NCBI RefSeq assembly: GCF_026626745.1
Contig: NZ_JAPNJW010000002.1
Location: forward strand, 3,806,151-3,870,150
DNA: 64,000 bases
Source of the DNA: Nannocystis sp. RBIL2
GTDB taxonomy: Bacteria > Myxococcota_A > Polyangia > Nannocystales > Nannocystaceae
Direction of reading: 5' to 3'
Below the pieces are notes generated by a model. The model was not told where the DNA came from. It did no database searches and saw only the letters and a program-made list of their open reading frames with translations. Below, in pieces: positions 43,344 to 55,078 of this stretch; the stretch's first letter is position 1; every line of letters starts with the position of its first letter. A program made the translations under genes and the position numbers.

Positions 43344-44731
43344 ATGTCGACCGGCCGGGGCATCCGCCTGCGCACGCTCTCGTGGGCCGTCACCCTCGTG
43401 GTGCTCGGCGTGGCGCTGGCGGTCACTGCGGCGCTGGTACTCTTGACCAGCTACATTCATCAGACCAATGACAGCCTCGCGGCCTCGGTCGAGAGCGTGC
43501 GATTGACGCGGGAGATCGAGCTCACCCTCGACCTGCTGGCCCACGTCGGCCCCGACGACCTGACCGCCCGCCACCTCCGCGGCGACCTGCGCGAGCTGTT
43601 GCAGGAGGCCGGGCACCACGTCCTCACCTCGCAAGAGGCCGCCACTCTCGTCGAGGCCGCCAACCAGATCGATCTGTATCTCAACGCAACCCGCGACCAC
43701 CTGATCGCCCCGATCGAGCTGACGCGCCTGCGCGGCGCGGCGCTCGACGCCACCGATCGGTTCGTCGCGGTCAACGTCGCCCAGTCGCTGATCGCCCGCG
43801 AGCGGGCTGACCATTGGGACAGGCTCGCCAACCGCATCGGCCTCGGCTGCGGCGCCTTCTTGCTCGGCGCGGCCGGGCTGCTGGCCTGGTGGCTGCGGAC
43901 GCGCGCGTTCCAGCCGCTGATCGGCCTGGCCGCGACCATGGAGGCCTTCGCCCGCGGCCGCCGCGACGCCCGCGCCGACGAGGTCGGCCCCCACGAGCTG
44001 CGCGAGATCGCCGGCCGCTTCAACGCCATGGCCGACGTGCTCGCGGCCCAGCGCGCCGCGCAGATGACCTTCCTCGGCGGCGTCGCCCACGACCTCAAGA
44101 ACCCGCTCGCCGCCCTGCGCCTGGCCCTCGCCGCGCAGGCCCGCGATCCCGACTCGGCCGCCCGCACCCGCCGCACCTCGAGATCGTCGAGCGGCAGACC
44201 AGCCACCTCGGGCGCATGGTCGGCGACTTCCTCGACATCGCCCGCATCGAGGCCGGCAAGCTCGAGCTGCGGCCGGTCGACGCCGACCTGCGTGAGCTCG
44301 TGCGCGAGTCGGCCGCGCTGTTCGACGGCTACCCGCACCACCAGCTCGCCCTCGAGCTGCCGGACGAGCCGGTCGCCATCCGCTGCGACCCGCTGCGCGT
44401 GACCCAGATCGTCGTCAACCTGATCAGCAACGCCGTCAAATACTCGCCGCAGGGCGGCCCGGTCGGGATCGCAGTGAACGCCACCGACGAGCTCGCCACC
44501 GTCGCCGTCCGCGATCACGGCATCGGCATGAGCGAGGCCGAGGTGCGGCGGATCTTCGAGCCCTTCTCGCGCGTGGGCCTGTCGCGCGACGCCATCCCCG
44601 GGGTCGGCCTCGGCCTCCACGTGGTGCTGCAATTGGTCCGGGCCCACGGCGGCACCGTCGACGTCGACAGCGCCCCCGGCCGCGGCTCGACCTTCCGCGT
44701 CCACTTGCCGCGGCGCGGGCCCCCAGGCTGA
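43344..44731 (+). pseudogene. Sensor histidine kinase, single-base frameshift
   Basis: Two overlapping frames form one kinase. First part (from ATG 43344): membrane helix (LSWAVTLVVLGVALAVTAAL by parts at about 10-33), periplasmic domain, second helix (about 170-190), HAMP linker and the phosphoacceptor box VAHDLKNPLAAL. Second part: EIVERQTSHLGRMVGDF, N box NLISNAVKYSP, DHGIGMS and GVGLGLHVV of the ATPase domain. Adding one base near 44173-44176 (GCCGCAC to GCCGCCAC) gives a 463-codon gene with the junction RRHLEIVERQ. All catalytic motifs are present. It is an orphan kinase with no response regulator next to it. Either recently broken or a sequence error. Confidence 0.85.
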
Positions 44732-44918
44732 GCGCCGGCGGAGGGCCATGCCGGGCGACGCCAGATCGCGCGCGCCGTCACGACGCCGCGGGTCGCGATG
44801 ATGACGAGCGCACGACCTCGCCGTCATGTGGGATACCCCGGAACCGGCCCGATTTGCCCGCAGCCGCCCTCTTGCCGCGAAAGACGGCGTGGCCCGGGAC
44901 TTGCTCGGTACACCGGTC

Positions 44919-45557
44919 ATGCACAACCATCGCGCTCTTCGCGGCCTCGCTTGCGCCCTCTCCCTCCTGCTCGCCTGCACCGACAAGGGCGGCGACACCA
45001 CCGAGGAGACCGGGACCGAGGGCACGCAGACCACCGACGCCGCGACCACCGACGCGCAGACCACCGAGACCCAGCCGACCGACGCGCAGACCACCGACGT
45101 CGAGACCGGCGCGCCGGTGGCCGGCTGCGAGTGCGCCGACGGCGATCCGTGCAGCGTGGAGCTGTGCGAGACCGCCTCGCTCGTCGAGGACGAGGACACC
45201 GGCGGGCAGGACGAGACCCAGCTCGAGCTCGCCCTGACCTGCGCGCTCGAGGCCCTGCGCGACCGCAAGGTCGGGCACATCGGCTGGCACGTGCGCAGCG
45301 GCGCCGGCCAGATCGACGAGCACGGCCACTTCGAGATGTTCGGCGACGGCACCGCGCGCTCCACCAGGGGCGGCGTGGCGGACCTGTGCGAATGGATCGT
45401 CGACGACGTCACCGTCGTGACCTTGAAAGATCCGTCCGTGTTCGCCGGCTGCCTCACCGAGCCGGCGATCGAGAAGCGCTTCTCCTGCCTCCGCCAGGCG
45501 GAGCTGGACTACCAGTCGACCTGCGTCGAGGGCGAGACCGACTGCAGCGGCGTGTGA
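44919..45557 (+). CDS. Hypothetical lipoprotein with Thr/Asp-rich stalk
   Basis: 212 residues. Signal peptide with lipobox (ACALSLLLACTD; Cys at about 20). A Thr/Asp/Glu/Gln-rich stalk (about 25-62) is followed by a Cys-rich domain (GCECADGDPCSVELCE, EKRFSCLRQ, STCVEGETDCSG), with a middle beta-rich part (GWHVRSGAGQIDEHGHF by parts). Family not recognised. ATG 44919 starts the signal peptide; the longer upstream frame is not coding-like. Stands between two plus/minus neighbours and has its own promoter region. Confidence 0.8.
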   Translation: MHNHRALRGLACALSLLLACTDKGGDTTEETGTEGTQTTDAATTDAQTTETQPTDAQTTDVETGAPVAGCECADGDPCSVELCETASLVEDEDTGGQDETQLELALTCALEALRDRKVGHIGWHVRSGAGQIDEHGHFEMFGDGTARSTRGGVADLCEWIVDDVTVVTLKDPSVFAGCLTEPAIEKRFSCLRQAELDYQSTCVEGETDCSGV

Positions 45558-45658
45558 GCCCTGCGCGGGCCACCGGGCTCGCGCGTGCACTCGAGCAGCT
45601 CCGCTCGACGCGCCCATCACAGAAGGGCGCGAATCACTCCTGTCGGCGCCCGCGCGAA

Positions 45659-46168
45659 TCACTTCGGGCGCGGCTCGATCTCGGCGCTGGTCGTGCGCGT
45701 CAGCGTGCCCGTCTGGCACGTCAGCGCGACCTCCGGGAAGTGGAACACCCCCGCGTAGCCGCGCTCCTTCGCCTTCGGATCGTCGACCGCCTTGAGCGTG
45801 CCGTGGTAGAGCGTCTGCTGGTCGCGGCACACCTCGGGCACCTTGCTCGCGGTCAGCTCCTTGCCGCCGTTCTGCATCGGCGTCGGGTCGGCGGCCTCGC
45901 CCACCGGGCAGGACAGGAGCGCCAGCACCATCTCGTTGCTCGGCGCCGAGTCCAGGACCCCGAGGCCGAGGCCCATGCGCTCGCCGGCGAGCGGACCCTC
46001 GCCGAAGCTGTCGCCGGACTTGTAGACCCAGCGGACCTGTTCGGCGAAGCCGCCGCGCAGCTGGCCGTCCGGGACCTTGCAGTAGGGCACGTCGATCACT
46101 TTGTAGGCCGACGGCTGGCCGCACGCGGCGACGAACAACGACACGAGCACGAGGGAGCTGGCGCGCAT
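45659..46168 (-). CDS. Hypothetical lipoprotein
   Basis: 169 residues. Signal peptide with lipobox (LVSLFVAACG). Mature part has several Cys (VPYCKVPDG, LLSCPVGEA, PEVCRDQ, LTCQTGT) and beta-rich segments; near the end TSAEIEPRPK. No family recognised. It follows the solute-binding protein gene on the same strand 58 bases after it, and the two may share a transcript, but a functional link is not evident. Confidence 0.8.
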   Translation of the reverse strand: MRASSLVLVSLFVAACGQPSAYKVIDVPYCKVPDGQLRGGFAEQVRWVYKSGDSFGEGPLAGERMGLGLGVLDSAPSNEMVLALLSCPVGEAADPTPMQNGGKELTASKVPEVCRDQQTLYHGTLKAVDDPKAKERGYAGVFHFPEVALTCQTGTLTRTTSAEIEPRPK

Positions 46169-46226
46169 GATGAGCGAGGTCTAGCACCGGCGCGCGGCCC
46201 GCCGCAACGCTCGACGAAACCGCCCT

Positions 46227-47231
46227 TCAGCTCTTCTCGGCCTCGGCGAGCAACTGAGGGGCGAACAGCTGCTGCAGGTCGGCGCCCTCCAGCTTGACGA
46301 AGCCGAGCTTCTGCGCGTCCTCGGCGTTGCGGATCAGCGCCGCCGGCACCGGGTCCGACGTGAATTCGAGGTTTTGCCACGCGCGGTCGATCGTCGCCGG
46401 GGCCAGGGCCTTCCCGGTGACCTTCTTGATCGCCGCGTTGGCGACCTCCCGGGCCTCGCCCGCGTGCTCGGCGATCCACTTGTTCGCGGCCGAGTGGCCG
46501 CGCAGCAGCGCCAGCAGCGTCGGCCGGCGGGCCTCGATCTGGCCCTTGCGGGCCAGCAGCACCGTGGTGGTGTAGCGGCGGTCGGGCCACAGGTCGCGCT
46601 CGTCGACCAGGACCTTGCCGCCGCCCTCCAGGATCAGGCGGGTCGCCCACGGCTCGGGCACCCAGGCGCCGGCGATCTCGCCCGACTGGAAGCTCTCGAG
46701 CGTCTGTGCGTTCTCCTGCGGGGTGACGCTGACGTCGCCGCCGCCGAATTCGTCGACCTTGAAGCCCTGGCCGATGAGCCATGTCCGAAGGGCCACGTCC
46801 TGGGTGCCGCCGAGCTGCGGGGTGCTGACCTTCTTGCCGCGGAGGTCGTCCGGCCCGCCGACCTCCGGGCGGACGACGAAGAACGCCCCGCCCGTGGCCG
46901 CGCCGGCGATCACCTTCACCTCGCCCTTCGACTTGACGTAGGCGTTGACGGCCGGGTTGGGCCCGACGTACGTGGCGTCGAGCGCCCCCGACAGCAGCGC
47001 CTCGATCGCCGCCGGCCCGGCGTTGAACGTGAACGTCTCCAGCGCCGTGCCCTGGGCCGCCAGCGCCTCGCGGAACAGCCCGCGCTCGACCCCGACCAGC
47101 GCCGTCGCGTGGGTGATGTTGGGGAAGTAACCGAGCCGCAGCGCCCCGGTGTTCTCGCTCGACGGGCGGCACGCGCTGGCGACGGCGAGGGCGGGGAGGC
47201 AGGCGGCGAAGCGGCGGCGAGACAGCGTCAT
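46227..47231 (-). CDS. ABC-type solute-binding lipoprotein (sulfonate/taurine SsuA-like)
   Basis: 334 residues. An Arg-rich export signal (SRRRFAACLPALAVASAC) looks like a Tat signal with a lipobox. The mature part is a NitT/TauT-type binding protein: LRLGYFPNITHATALVGVE (by parts at about 30-48), GPAAIEALLSGALDATYVG, STPQLGGTQDVALRTWL, ESFQSGEIAGAWVPEPWA. It should capture aliphatic sulfonates, taurine or a similar small anion for import. No permease or ATPase gene is beside it; they may be elsewhere. The ATG at 47229-47231 is weakly supported; a strong GGAGGAG lies 26 bases further upstream. Divergent from the porin gene, suggesting joint control of uptake. Confidence 0.87.
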   Translation of the reverse strand: MTLSRRRFAACLPALAVASACRPSSENTGALRLGYFPNITHATALVGVERGLFREALAAQGTALETFTFNAGPAAIEALLSGALDATYVGPNPAVNAYVKSKGEVKVIAGAATGGAFFVVRPEVGGPDDLRGKKVSTPQLGGTQDVALRTWLIGQGFKVDEFGGGDVSVTPQENAQTLESFQSGEIAGAWVPEPWATRLILEGGGKVLVDERDLWPDRRYTTTVLLARKGQIEARRPTLLALLRGHSAANKWIAEHAGEAREVANAAIKKVTGKALAPATIDRAWQNLEFTSDPVPAALIRNAEDAQKLGFVKLEGADLQQLFAPQLLAEAEKS

Positions 47232-47332
47232 GGCTGGGAGGGGTTTACCATAGTGGATCTCCTCCAGCATACTGAATCTCGCCGGACCTGGCGTCCTCGG
47301 CCGGTCCTGGGCTACCTCTCGCCCCGCGCGCC

Positions 47333-48574
47333 ATGCTCCATCTGCTCCTGTTCGCCGCGCTCGCGCCGGCGCCGCCGCCCGCAGCGCCGCCCGCCGACCC
47401 CGACCGCTTTTATCCGCCGGCGCGCGAGCACCTGCTGCTCGCGCCGGCGACCGTGGGCGACGGGCCGCTCAAGTTCACCCCGGGCAAGGGCCTCGAGGTC
47501 AAGAGCAAGGACGGCCGCTACAGCCTGTCGCTCAGCCTGCGCACCGGCTTCATGTACAGCGGCCGGCGCCAGGGCGGGGCGGCCTACGACCACGCGTTCG
47601 AGATCCGCCGCCTGCGCCTGGTCTTCTCCGGCAACGTCTTCAGCAAGTCGATCAAGTACTTCGTGCAGCTGGCAGTGGCCCCGCGCGAGCTCAACTTCGT
47701 CGACGGGACCGCGCGCAACGGTCCGCTGCTCGACAACTACGTGGTGTTCGACCGCCTGCGCGACGCCAACCTGCGGATCGGCCTCTACCGGGTCATGTAC
47801 ACCCGCGAGCGCAACATCGCCGACATCAACCCGCTGCTCATCGACCGCTCGCTGGCCAACGCCGAGTTCAACGTCGACCGCGACATCGGCCTCGACGTCC
47901 GCTCCGAGGACGTCGGCGGCCTCGGCAAGCTGCGCTACTACGCGGGCGTCTTCATGGGCGACGGTCGCGACCAGAACCGCTTCAGCGACCCGGGCCTGAT
48001 GTACACCGCGCGCGTCGACTTCCTGCCGTTCGGCCTGTTCGACGACTACGAGGCCAGCGACCAGACCCGCCTGCGAAGGCCGAGGCTCAGCCTCGGCTTC
48101 GCCTACGCCTTCAACGACCGCGCCCGCAACAACCGCGGCGTGCTCGGAAGCCCGCCCTCCGACGGCGGCACTACCAACTATCACAACCTCACCACCGACA
48201 TGATGTTCAAGTGGGCCGGCTTCAGCCTCGAGGCCGCGTTCCTGTGGCGCCAGGGCCGGCGCAACCCCGGCCACGCCGTCGACGACATGGGCGCCCCGCT
48301 GCCCGTCGAGGCGGCCCGCAACGGCCACGGCTGGATGGTCCAGGCGGCGTTTTTGATCCCGCGGACCGGCCTCGAGCCGGCCCTGCGCACCAGCGGGATC
48401 CGCGGACTCGGCCTCACCTCGATGCCCGACCGCAACGAGCTCGGCGGCGGCCTCAATTATTACTTCGCCGGTCACAACCTGAAGCTGCAGCTCGACTACT
48501 TCCGCACCTGGGACCGCGACGCCGCCGATCTGGCCGGCGACCTGGTCCGCCTGCAGCTGCAAGTCGCGCTGTGA
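47333..48574 (+). CDS. OprP/OprO-like porin
   Basis: 413 residues. Short signal peptide (LHLLLFAALAPAPPP). The sequence follows phosphate-selective porin O/P proteins: repeated beta strands (RYSLSLSLRTGFMYSG, FEIRRLRLVFSGNVFSKSIKYFVQ by parts), conserved GLYRVMYTRERNI, and a C-terminal strand ending in LQVAL. It forms an anion channel in the outer membrane. The divergent solute-binding protein 100 bases away suggests that the two import the same anion. The ATG at 47333 leaves a normal leader. No regulator is nearby. Confidence 0.88.
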   Translation: MLHLLLFAALAPAPPPAAPPADPDRFYPPAREHLLLAPATVGDGPLKFTPGKGLEVKSKDGRYSLSLSLRTGFMYSGRRQGGAAYDHAFEIRRLRLVFSGNVFSKSIKYFVQLAVAPRELNFVDGTARNGPLLDNYVVFDRLRDANLRIGLYRVMYTRERNIADINPLLIDRSLANAEFNVDRDIGLDVRSEDVGGLGKLRYYAGVFMGDGRDQNRFSDPGLMYTARVDFLPFGLFDDYEASDQTRLRRPRLSLGFAYAFNDRARNNRGVLGSPPSDGGTTNYHNLTTDMMFKWAGFSLEAAFLWRQGRRNPGHAVDDMGAPLPVEAARNGHGWMVQAAFLIPRTGLEPALRTSGIRGLGLTSMPDRNELGGGLNYYFAGHNLKLQLDYFRTWDRDAADLAGDLVRLQLQVAL

Positions 48575-48678
48575 CTCGGCCCGCAGCGCGCCGCTGTGGG
48601 CCCGAGAACGCTGTCAGATTATCGCTCGGGCGCGGGCGCGCCTTGCACGACGAGAGGGGCTTGCCCATTACGTTCGGC

Positions 48679-51591
<2,913 letters not shown>

Positions 51592-51812
51592 GATCGCCCG
51601 CGGACTCGCATCCGACCTCGGAACCCGGAGTTCCCCTCGTCACCGACCTTACGAGCAGACTGCTGCAGCGCCGCGCGCCTGAGTTCGCTCGCCCCCAGGG
51701 GGTCTGGAGGCCCGAAAAGCCGCGTTCGCCGGCCGCGCAGATCCGCCCGCCCTCGATCTCGGCCACAGGGCCCGCGCCCGAAATAAACATTCGGCGCTAT
51801 AGTTTGAGCTCG

Positions 51813-52376
51813 ATGACCGCCGCTCGCGCGACAATCCTCCCCGCCGGTATCACTCGCTGGGCGCTGTCCGCCGTCGCCGCGGCCGCGATCGTGGCCGCCT
51901 CGACCGCCGACGCCGCCGCCGACGCGCCAAAGATTTCCACCAAGATCACCGCCAAGGGTGAGGTCGTCGCCAGCGTGACCCTCGCCGCCGCGCCCGCCGC
52001 CGTGCGCGAGGTCCTCGGCAGCGCCGAGCGCTCGCACGGCCTCTCGCCCTTCACGGTGTCGGCCAAGGCCTCCCCCGACGGCAGCTGCGAGCGCGTCAAG
52101 CTCAAGACCCGCGGCCTGCTCTCGCCCTTCGAGCTCGAGACCCGCCGCTGCCCCACCGCCCACGGCTGGAAAGAGACGCTGATCGCCTCGGAGCACTTCG
52201 TCGAGTACTGGAACGAATGGGTGGTCGAGGACACCGGCGCCGGCGGCTCGAACGTCACCTTCAGGACGCGCACGATGCCCAACGTCGCCGTCCCCGAGGC
52301 GATCATCCAGTCCGAGACCCGGCGCGTGCTGGCCAAGCTGATGCACAACCTGTCCGCAGCGGTCGGCGGCGGCTGA
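51813..52376 (+). CDS. Exported SRPBCC-like protein
   Basis: 187 residues. Signal peptide (WALSAVAAAAIVAASTADAAA to about 38). The mature part follows the SRPBCC or polyketide-cyclase/START pattern: a first strand (KGEVVASVTLAAAPAAVREVL by parts at about 50-70), middle strands with two Cys (GSCERVKLKTRG, TRRCPTAHGW), and a long C-terminal helix (ETRRVLAKLMHNLSAAV). Such folds bind hydrophobic ligands in a cavity. Family identity is moderately sure; the ligand is unknown. ATG 51813 begins the signal peptide. The following gene starts about 60 bases after the stop and may be co-transcribed. Confidence 0.72.
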   Translation: MTAARATILPAGITRWALSAVAAAAIVAASTADAAADAPKISTKITAKGEVVASVTLAAAPAAVREVLGSAERSHGLSPFTVSAKASPDGSCERVKLKTRGLLSPFELETRRCPTAHGWKETLIASEHFVEYWNEWVVEDTGAGGSNVTFRTRTMPNVAVPEAIIQSETRRVLAKLMHNLSAAVGGG

Positions 52377-52438
52377 GCGCGAGCGCCCCGGGGGCGCTCG
52401 AGCTTCTCGCCGCCGCACGCCCGTGCGACCCTCGCCGC

Positions 52439-53311
52439 GTGCCGCAGTGGTCGCTCGTCTGGCGCCTCGCGCCGTGTCTCCTCGCAGTGCTGCTCGTCGG
52501 CTGCATCCGCAGCCAGATCACCGAGGTCGAGCAGCAGTCGTTCGGCACCCGCACCTTCGCCGCCGGGTACGAGGCGACCTTCGCCGCCGCCCTCGACGGC
52601 CTGCGGGCGCTCGGCTACCAGCCCCTGTTCGTGAGCGCCGCCCAGGGCCGGATCACCACCACGCGCCGGCAAGCCGGCGCGACCGCCGGCATCGGCCTCG
52701 CTGGCACGTTCGCGGCCCCGCTGTTCCGCCAGTACGACCTCCGGCTCGTCCGCGTCGATCCAAGTCACACCCGCGTCATCGCCCACCCGCGCTGGTACGA
52801 GGGCGAGCGCGACCGCTCGCACGAGGCGGTGTGGCAGATGAGCGGCCGGGACGGCGAGTACGAGCACTGGCGCGCCCTGTTCGCCGAGATCGAGCGCGGC
52901 TGCAATCGCCAGGGCAGCAAGCTCACCGAGGCCGAGCTGCAGTCGCTCGGCACCCGCACCTTCGCCGCCGGGTACGACGCGACCTTCGCCGCCGCCCGCG
53001 ACGCCCTGCCGGCGCTCGGCTACCAGCTCCAGTTCGCGAGCGCCGCCCAGGGCCAGATCACCACCGCCCGCCGGCAAACCGGCGTGAGCGCCAACACCAC
53101 CCTCGACAGCGTGTACGTGCTCGCGGAGTTCCGCCAGTACGACCTCCGGCTCGTCCGCGTCGATCCGGGCCACACCCGCGTCGTCGCCCGCCCGCGCATC
53201 TACGAGGGCGAGCGCGACGTCTCGCACCTGGCGGTGTGGAAGATGAGCGGCCAGGACGGCGAGCCAGAAAACTGGCGCGCCCTGTTCGCCCAGATCGAGC
53301 TCGGCCTGTGA
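52439..53311 (+). CDS. Lipoprotein with two tandem copies of one domain
   Basis: 290 residues. Signal peptide with lipobox (LLAVLLVGCIRSQ; Cys at about 20). The mature protein is two copies of a domain of about 130 residues: FGTRTFAAGYEATFAAALDG and LGTRTFAAGYDATFAAARDA open them; both contain RQYDLRLVRVDP followed by SHTRV or GHTRV, and both end in NWRALFAQIE or HWRALFAEIE. The DNA of the copies is nearly identical over long stretches, so the duplication is recent. The pattern resembles small lipoproteins of unknown function. GTG 52439 is the start that gives the signal peptide; no ATG is available. A 14-bp-period array starts on the stop codon. Confidence 0.82.
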   Translation: MPQWSLVWRLAPCLLAVLLVGCIRSQITEVEQQSFGTRTFAAGYEATFAAALDGLRALGYQPLFVSAAQGRITTTRRQAGATAGIGLAGTFAAPLFRQYDLRLVRVDPSHTRVIAHPRWYEGERDRSHEAVWQMSGRDGEYEHWRALFAEIERGCNRQGSKLTEAELQSLGTRTFAAGYDATFAAARDALPALGYQLQFASAAQGQITTARRQTGVSANTTLDSVYVLAEFRQYDLRLVRVDPGHTRVVARPRIYEGERDVSHLAVWKMSGQDGEPENWRALFAQIELGL

Positions 53312-53394
53312 ACATTTCCCAAAAGACATGTCTGTTTCTACATGTCGATATGAACATTGTATTTCGAGCATGTCCTTGGGGTCATGCAATTGGA
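53311..53394. repeat. 14-bp-period array, six units
   Basis: Six units in exact 14-base steps: AACATTTCCCAAAA, GACATGTCTGTTTC, TACATGTCGATATG, AACATTGTATTTCG, AGCATGTCCTTGGG and GTCATGCAATTGGA. The ACAT/CATG core is kept, the rest drifts. It starts on the last base of the stop codon of the duplicated lipoprotein gene and is far more AT-rich than the surroundings. No spacers, so it is not a CRISPR array. Confidence 0.8.
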
Positions 53395-53590
53395 CGCGTC
53401 CAGCATCGCCGCGGGCGTTCACGATCACGTGCTCGCCACGCTCCGCCCGCGCCCTCCTCGCCGCAGACACCACGGCGTGAGCGCGGGCATCCACCATCCC
53501 GCGCTCACCATGAACCGCGCGCCCCGTGGGCAGCCGGCCGCCCACGGCGGGCGGTGAGCGCGGAGCGACGAGCCGGCGCGGGCCGGCGCG

Positions 53591-54544
53591 TCACGAGCGC
53601 GGCACGGTCGCGCCTCGCTGCAGCCGGGCCGCGATCGCCTGCAGCGGCGCGGCGAGCTCCGCCGGCTCGATCAGCGTGAACTCGACGCCCGCATGGACGA
53701 TCAGCGCGGCCAGGGCCTCGGCCGAGTCAGCGCCGATGACGAACACCGAGCCGCTCGCGTCGGACGACTCCCGCAGGCCGATCCACGGCGGGACGCGCTC
53801 GGCGATCGCCTCCGGCGACGCGTGCAGGCGCACGCGAGCCTGCTGGCGGTACGGCGCCACGGCGATCGACCGCGACACGTAGGTGGCGACGTCCTCCGGC
53901 AGCTCGCGCGGCGAGAACCGGGCGCCGCGCGCCAGCTTCGGCGCCACGCGGTCGACGCGGAACGTCCGGAAGCTCTCGCGGCCCTGGTCCCACGCGACCA
54001 GGTACCAGACGCGACCGGTATGCACGAGGCGCAACGGCTGGACCTGGCGCGTCGTCGACTGGCCCTGCCGGTCGCCGTATTCGAAGCGCAGCTCGACCTC
54101 GTCGCGGCACGCAGCGGCGATCGTCGTCAACACACCGAGGTCGACCGCGGTCCCCCTGTCGAGCAACGACAGGGTCACTCCCGCCAGCGCGCCGAGGCGC
54201 CGGCGCAGACGCGACGGCAGGAGCTGATCGAGCTTGGCCAACACGCGCAGGGCGACGGCCTGCAGGTTGGCCACCGTCCCGGCGGCCCCGAGCGCGACGG
54301 CCACCGCCAGCGCCTCGTCGTCGTCGAGCAGCAGCGGCGGCGTCCTCGTGCCTGGGCCCAGGCGGTAGCCGCCGCCCGGTCCCGAGGACGCCTCGATGGC
54401 GTAGCCGAGCTCGCGCAGCCGGTCGACGTCGCGCCGGATCGTGCGGACATCCACCTCGAGCCGCTCGGCGAGCTCGTCCCCGGGCCACTCGCGCCGGGCC
54501 TGGAGCAGGGAGAGGAGCCGCAGCACCCGCGTCGAGGCCTTCAC
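53591..54544 (-). CDS. WYL-domain transcriptional regulator (YafY type)
   Basis: 317 residues. N-terminal winged helix (STRVLRLLSLLQARREW, LAERLEVDVRTIRRDVDRL by parts at about 20-40, GGYRLGPGTRTPPLLLDDDEALAVAVAL by its ends), then a WYL domain (LEFRYGDRQG-type strand ELRFEYGDRQGQ, LRLVHTGRVWYLVAWD, FRVDRV) and a WCX C-terminal part. These proteins sense a small ligand or nucleic acid and usually repress a divergent gene. The GTG at 54542-54544 fits the family start (KASTRVLRLL). Between it and the GFA gene is a palindromic site. Confidence 0.9.
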   Translation of the reverse strand: MKASTRVLRLLSLLQARREWPGDELAERLEVDVRTIRRDVDRLRELGYAIEASSGPGGGYRLGPGTRTPPLLLDDDEALAVAVALGAAGTVANLQAVALRVLAKLDQLLPSRLRRRLGALAGVTLSLLDRGTAVDLGVLTTIAAACRDEVELRFEYGDRQGQSTTRQVQPLRLVHTGRVWYLVAWDQGRESFRTFRVDRVAPKLARGARFSPRELPEDVATYVSRSIAVAPYRQQARVRLHASPEAIAERVPPWIGLRESSDASGSVFVIGADSAEALAALIVHAGVEFTLIEPAELAAPLQAIAARLQRGATVPRS

Positions 54545-54559
54545 CGACCCAGGATAATC

Positions 54560-54578
54560 GAGGACCGATCCTGTCCTC
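54560..54578. promoter_or_regulatory. Palindromic operator between WYL and GFA genes
   Basis: GAGGAC, seven bases, GTCCTC (54560-54565 and 54573-54578): a perfect 6-bp inverted repeat in the 84-base gap between the divergent WYL regulator and GFA enzyme. The place and the shape fit an operator for the WYL protein acting on both genes. Confidence 0.6.
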
Positions 54579-54628
54579 AACCCCGGCTATGACTGGCGGC
54601 GCGTCGCAGACGCGAGAAAGGCAGCACG

Positions 54629-55069
54629 ATGAGCGACACGACCAAGGAAGCGGGAAACGGTTCGAAGCGGACCTACCACGGGAGCTGCGTGTGCCGCAGG
54701 GTGCGCTTCGAGGCGGACATCGACCTCTCGCAGGGTACCGGCAAGTGCAACTGCACGAGCTGCTGGAAGCGACGCTGGTGGAGCGTCAAGGTGCGCCCGG
54801 CCGACTTCCGCGCGCTGGGCGGCGAGGAGGAGCTGAGCAAGTACCGGCCGGGCGCCGCGAGCGGTCACGGCGGGCACTGCAAGCACTGCGGCGTCACGCC
54901 GTACGGCTTCGTCGACGCGGCGGAGTGGAACGACGGCGAGTACGTGTCGGTCAACGTCGCCTGCCTCGACGACCTCGAGCCCGCCGACCTCATGGCGGCG
55001 CCGATCCTCTTCATGGACGGCCGCAACGACGACTGGTGGCACCCGCCTGCCGAGACGCGGCACCTGTGA
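54629..55069 (+). CDS. GFA-family zinc protein (glutathione-dependent formaldehyde-activating-like)
   Basis: 146 residues. The GFA zinc pattern is present: HGSCVCRRVRFEAD, then GKCNCTSCWKRRWW, and HCKHCGVTPYGF near residue 90, with the usual closing YVSVNVACLDDL. Members bind two zinc ions; some activate formaldehyde-glutathione adducts, but for most the substrate is unknown. ATG 54629 lies after AAAGG. It is divergent from the WYL regulator across a palindromic site, so likely controlled by it, a pairing often seen for YafY-type regulators. Confidence 0.9.
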   Translation: MSDTTKEAGNGSKRTYHGSCVCRRVRFEADIDLSQGTGKCNCTSCWKRRWWSVKVRPADFRALGGEEELSKYRPGAASGHGGHCKHCGVTPYGFVDAAEWNDGEYVSVNVACLDDLEPADLMAAPILFMDGRNDDWWHPPAETRHL

Positions 55070-55078
55070 TCCTCGCCC

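Noticed and set aside
19534..44178. Programmed frameshifting as explanation for the broken genes
   Set aside because: No slippery heptamer or downstream structure is evident, the gene families do not use frameshifting, and the needed shifts differ in direction.
46778..46805. 14-bp-like units (GCCATGTCCGAAGG, GCCACGTCCTGGGT) in the solute-binding protein gene
   Set aside because: They encode a normal family segment, QDVALRTWLI; probably chance.
53311..53394. 14-bp array as a possible CRISPR
   Set aside because: Units touch each other with no spacers, are only 14 bases long and drift; no cas genes are present.
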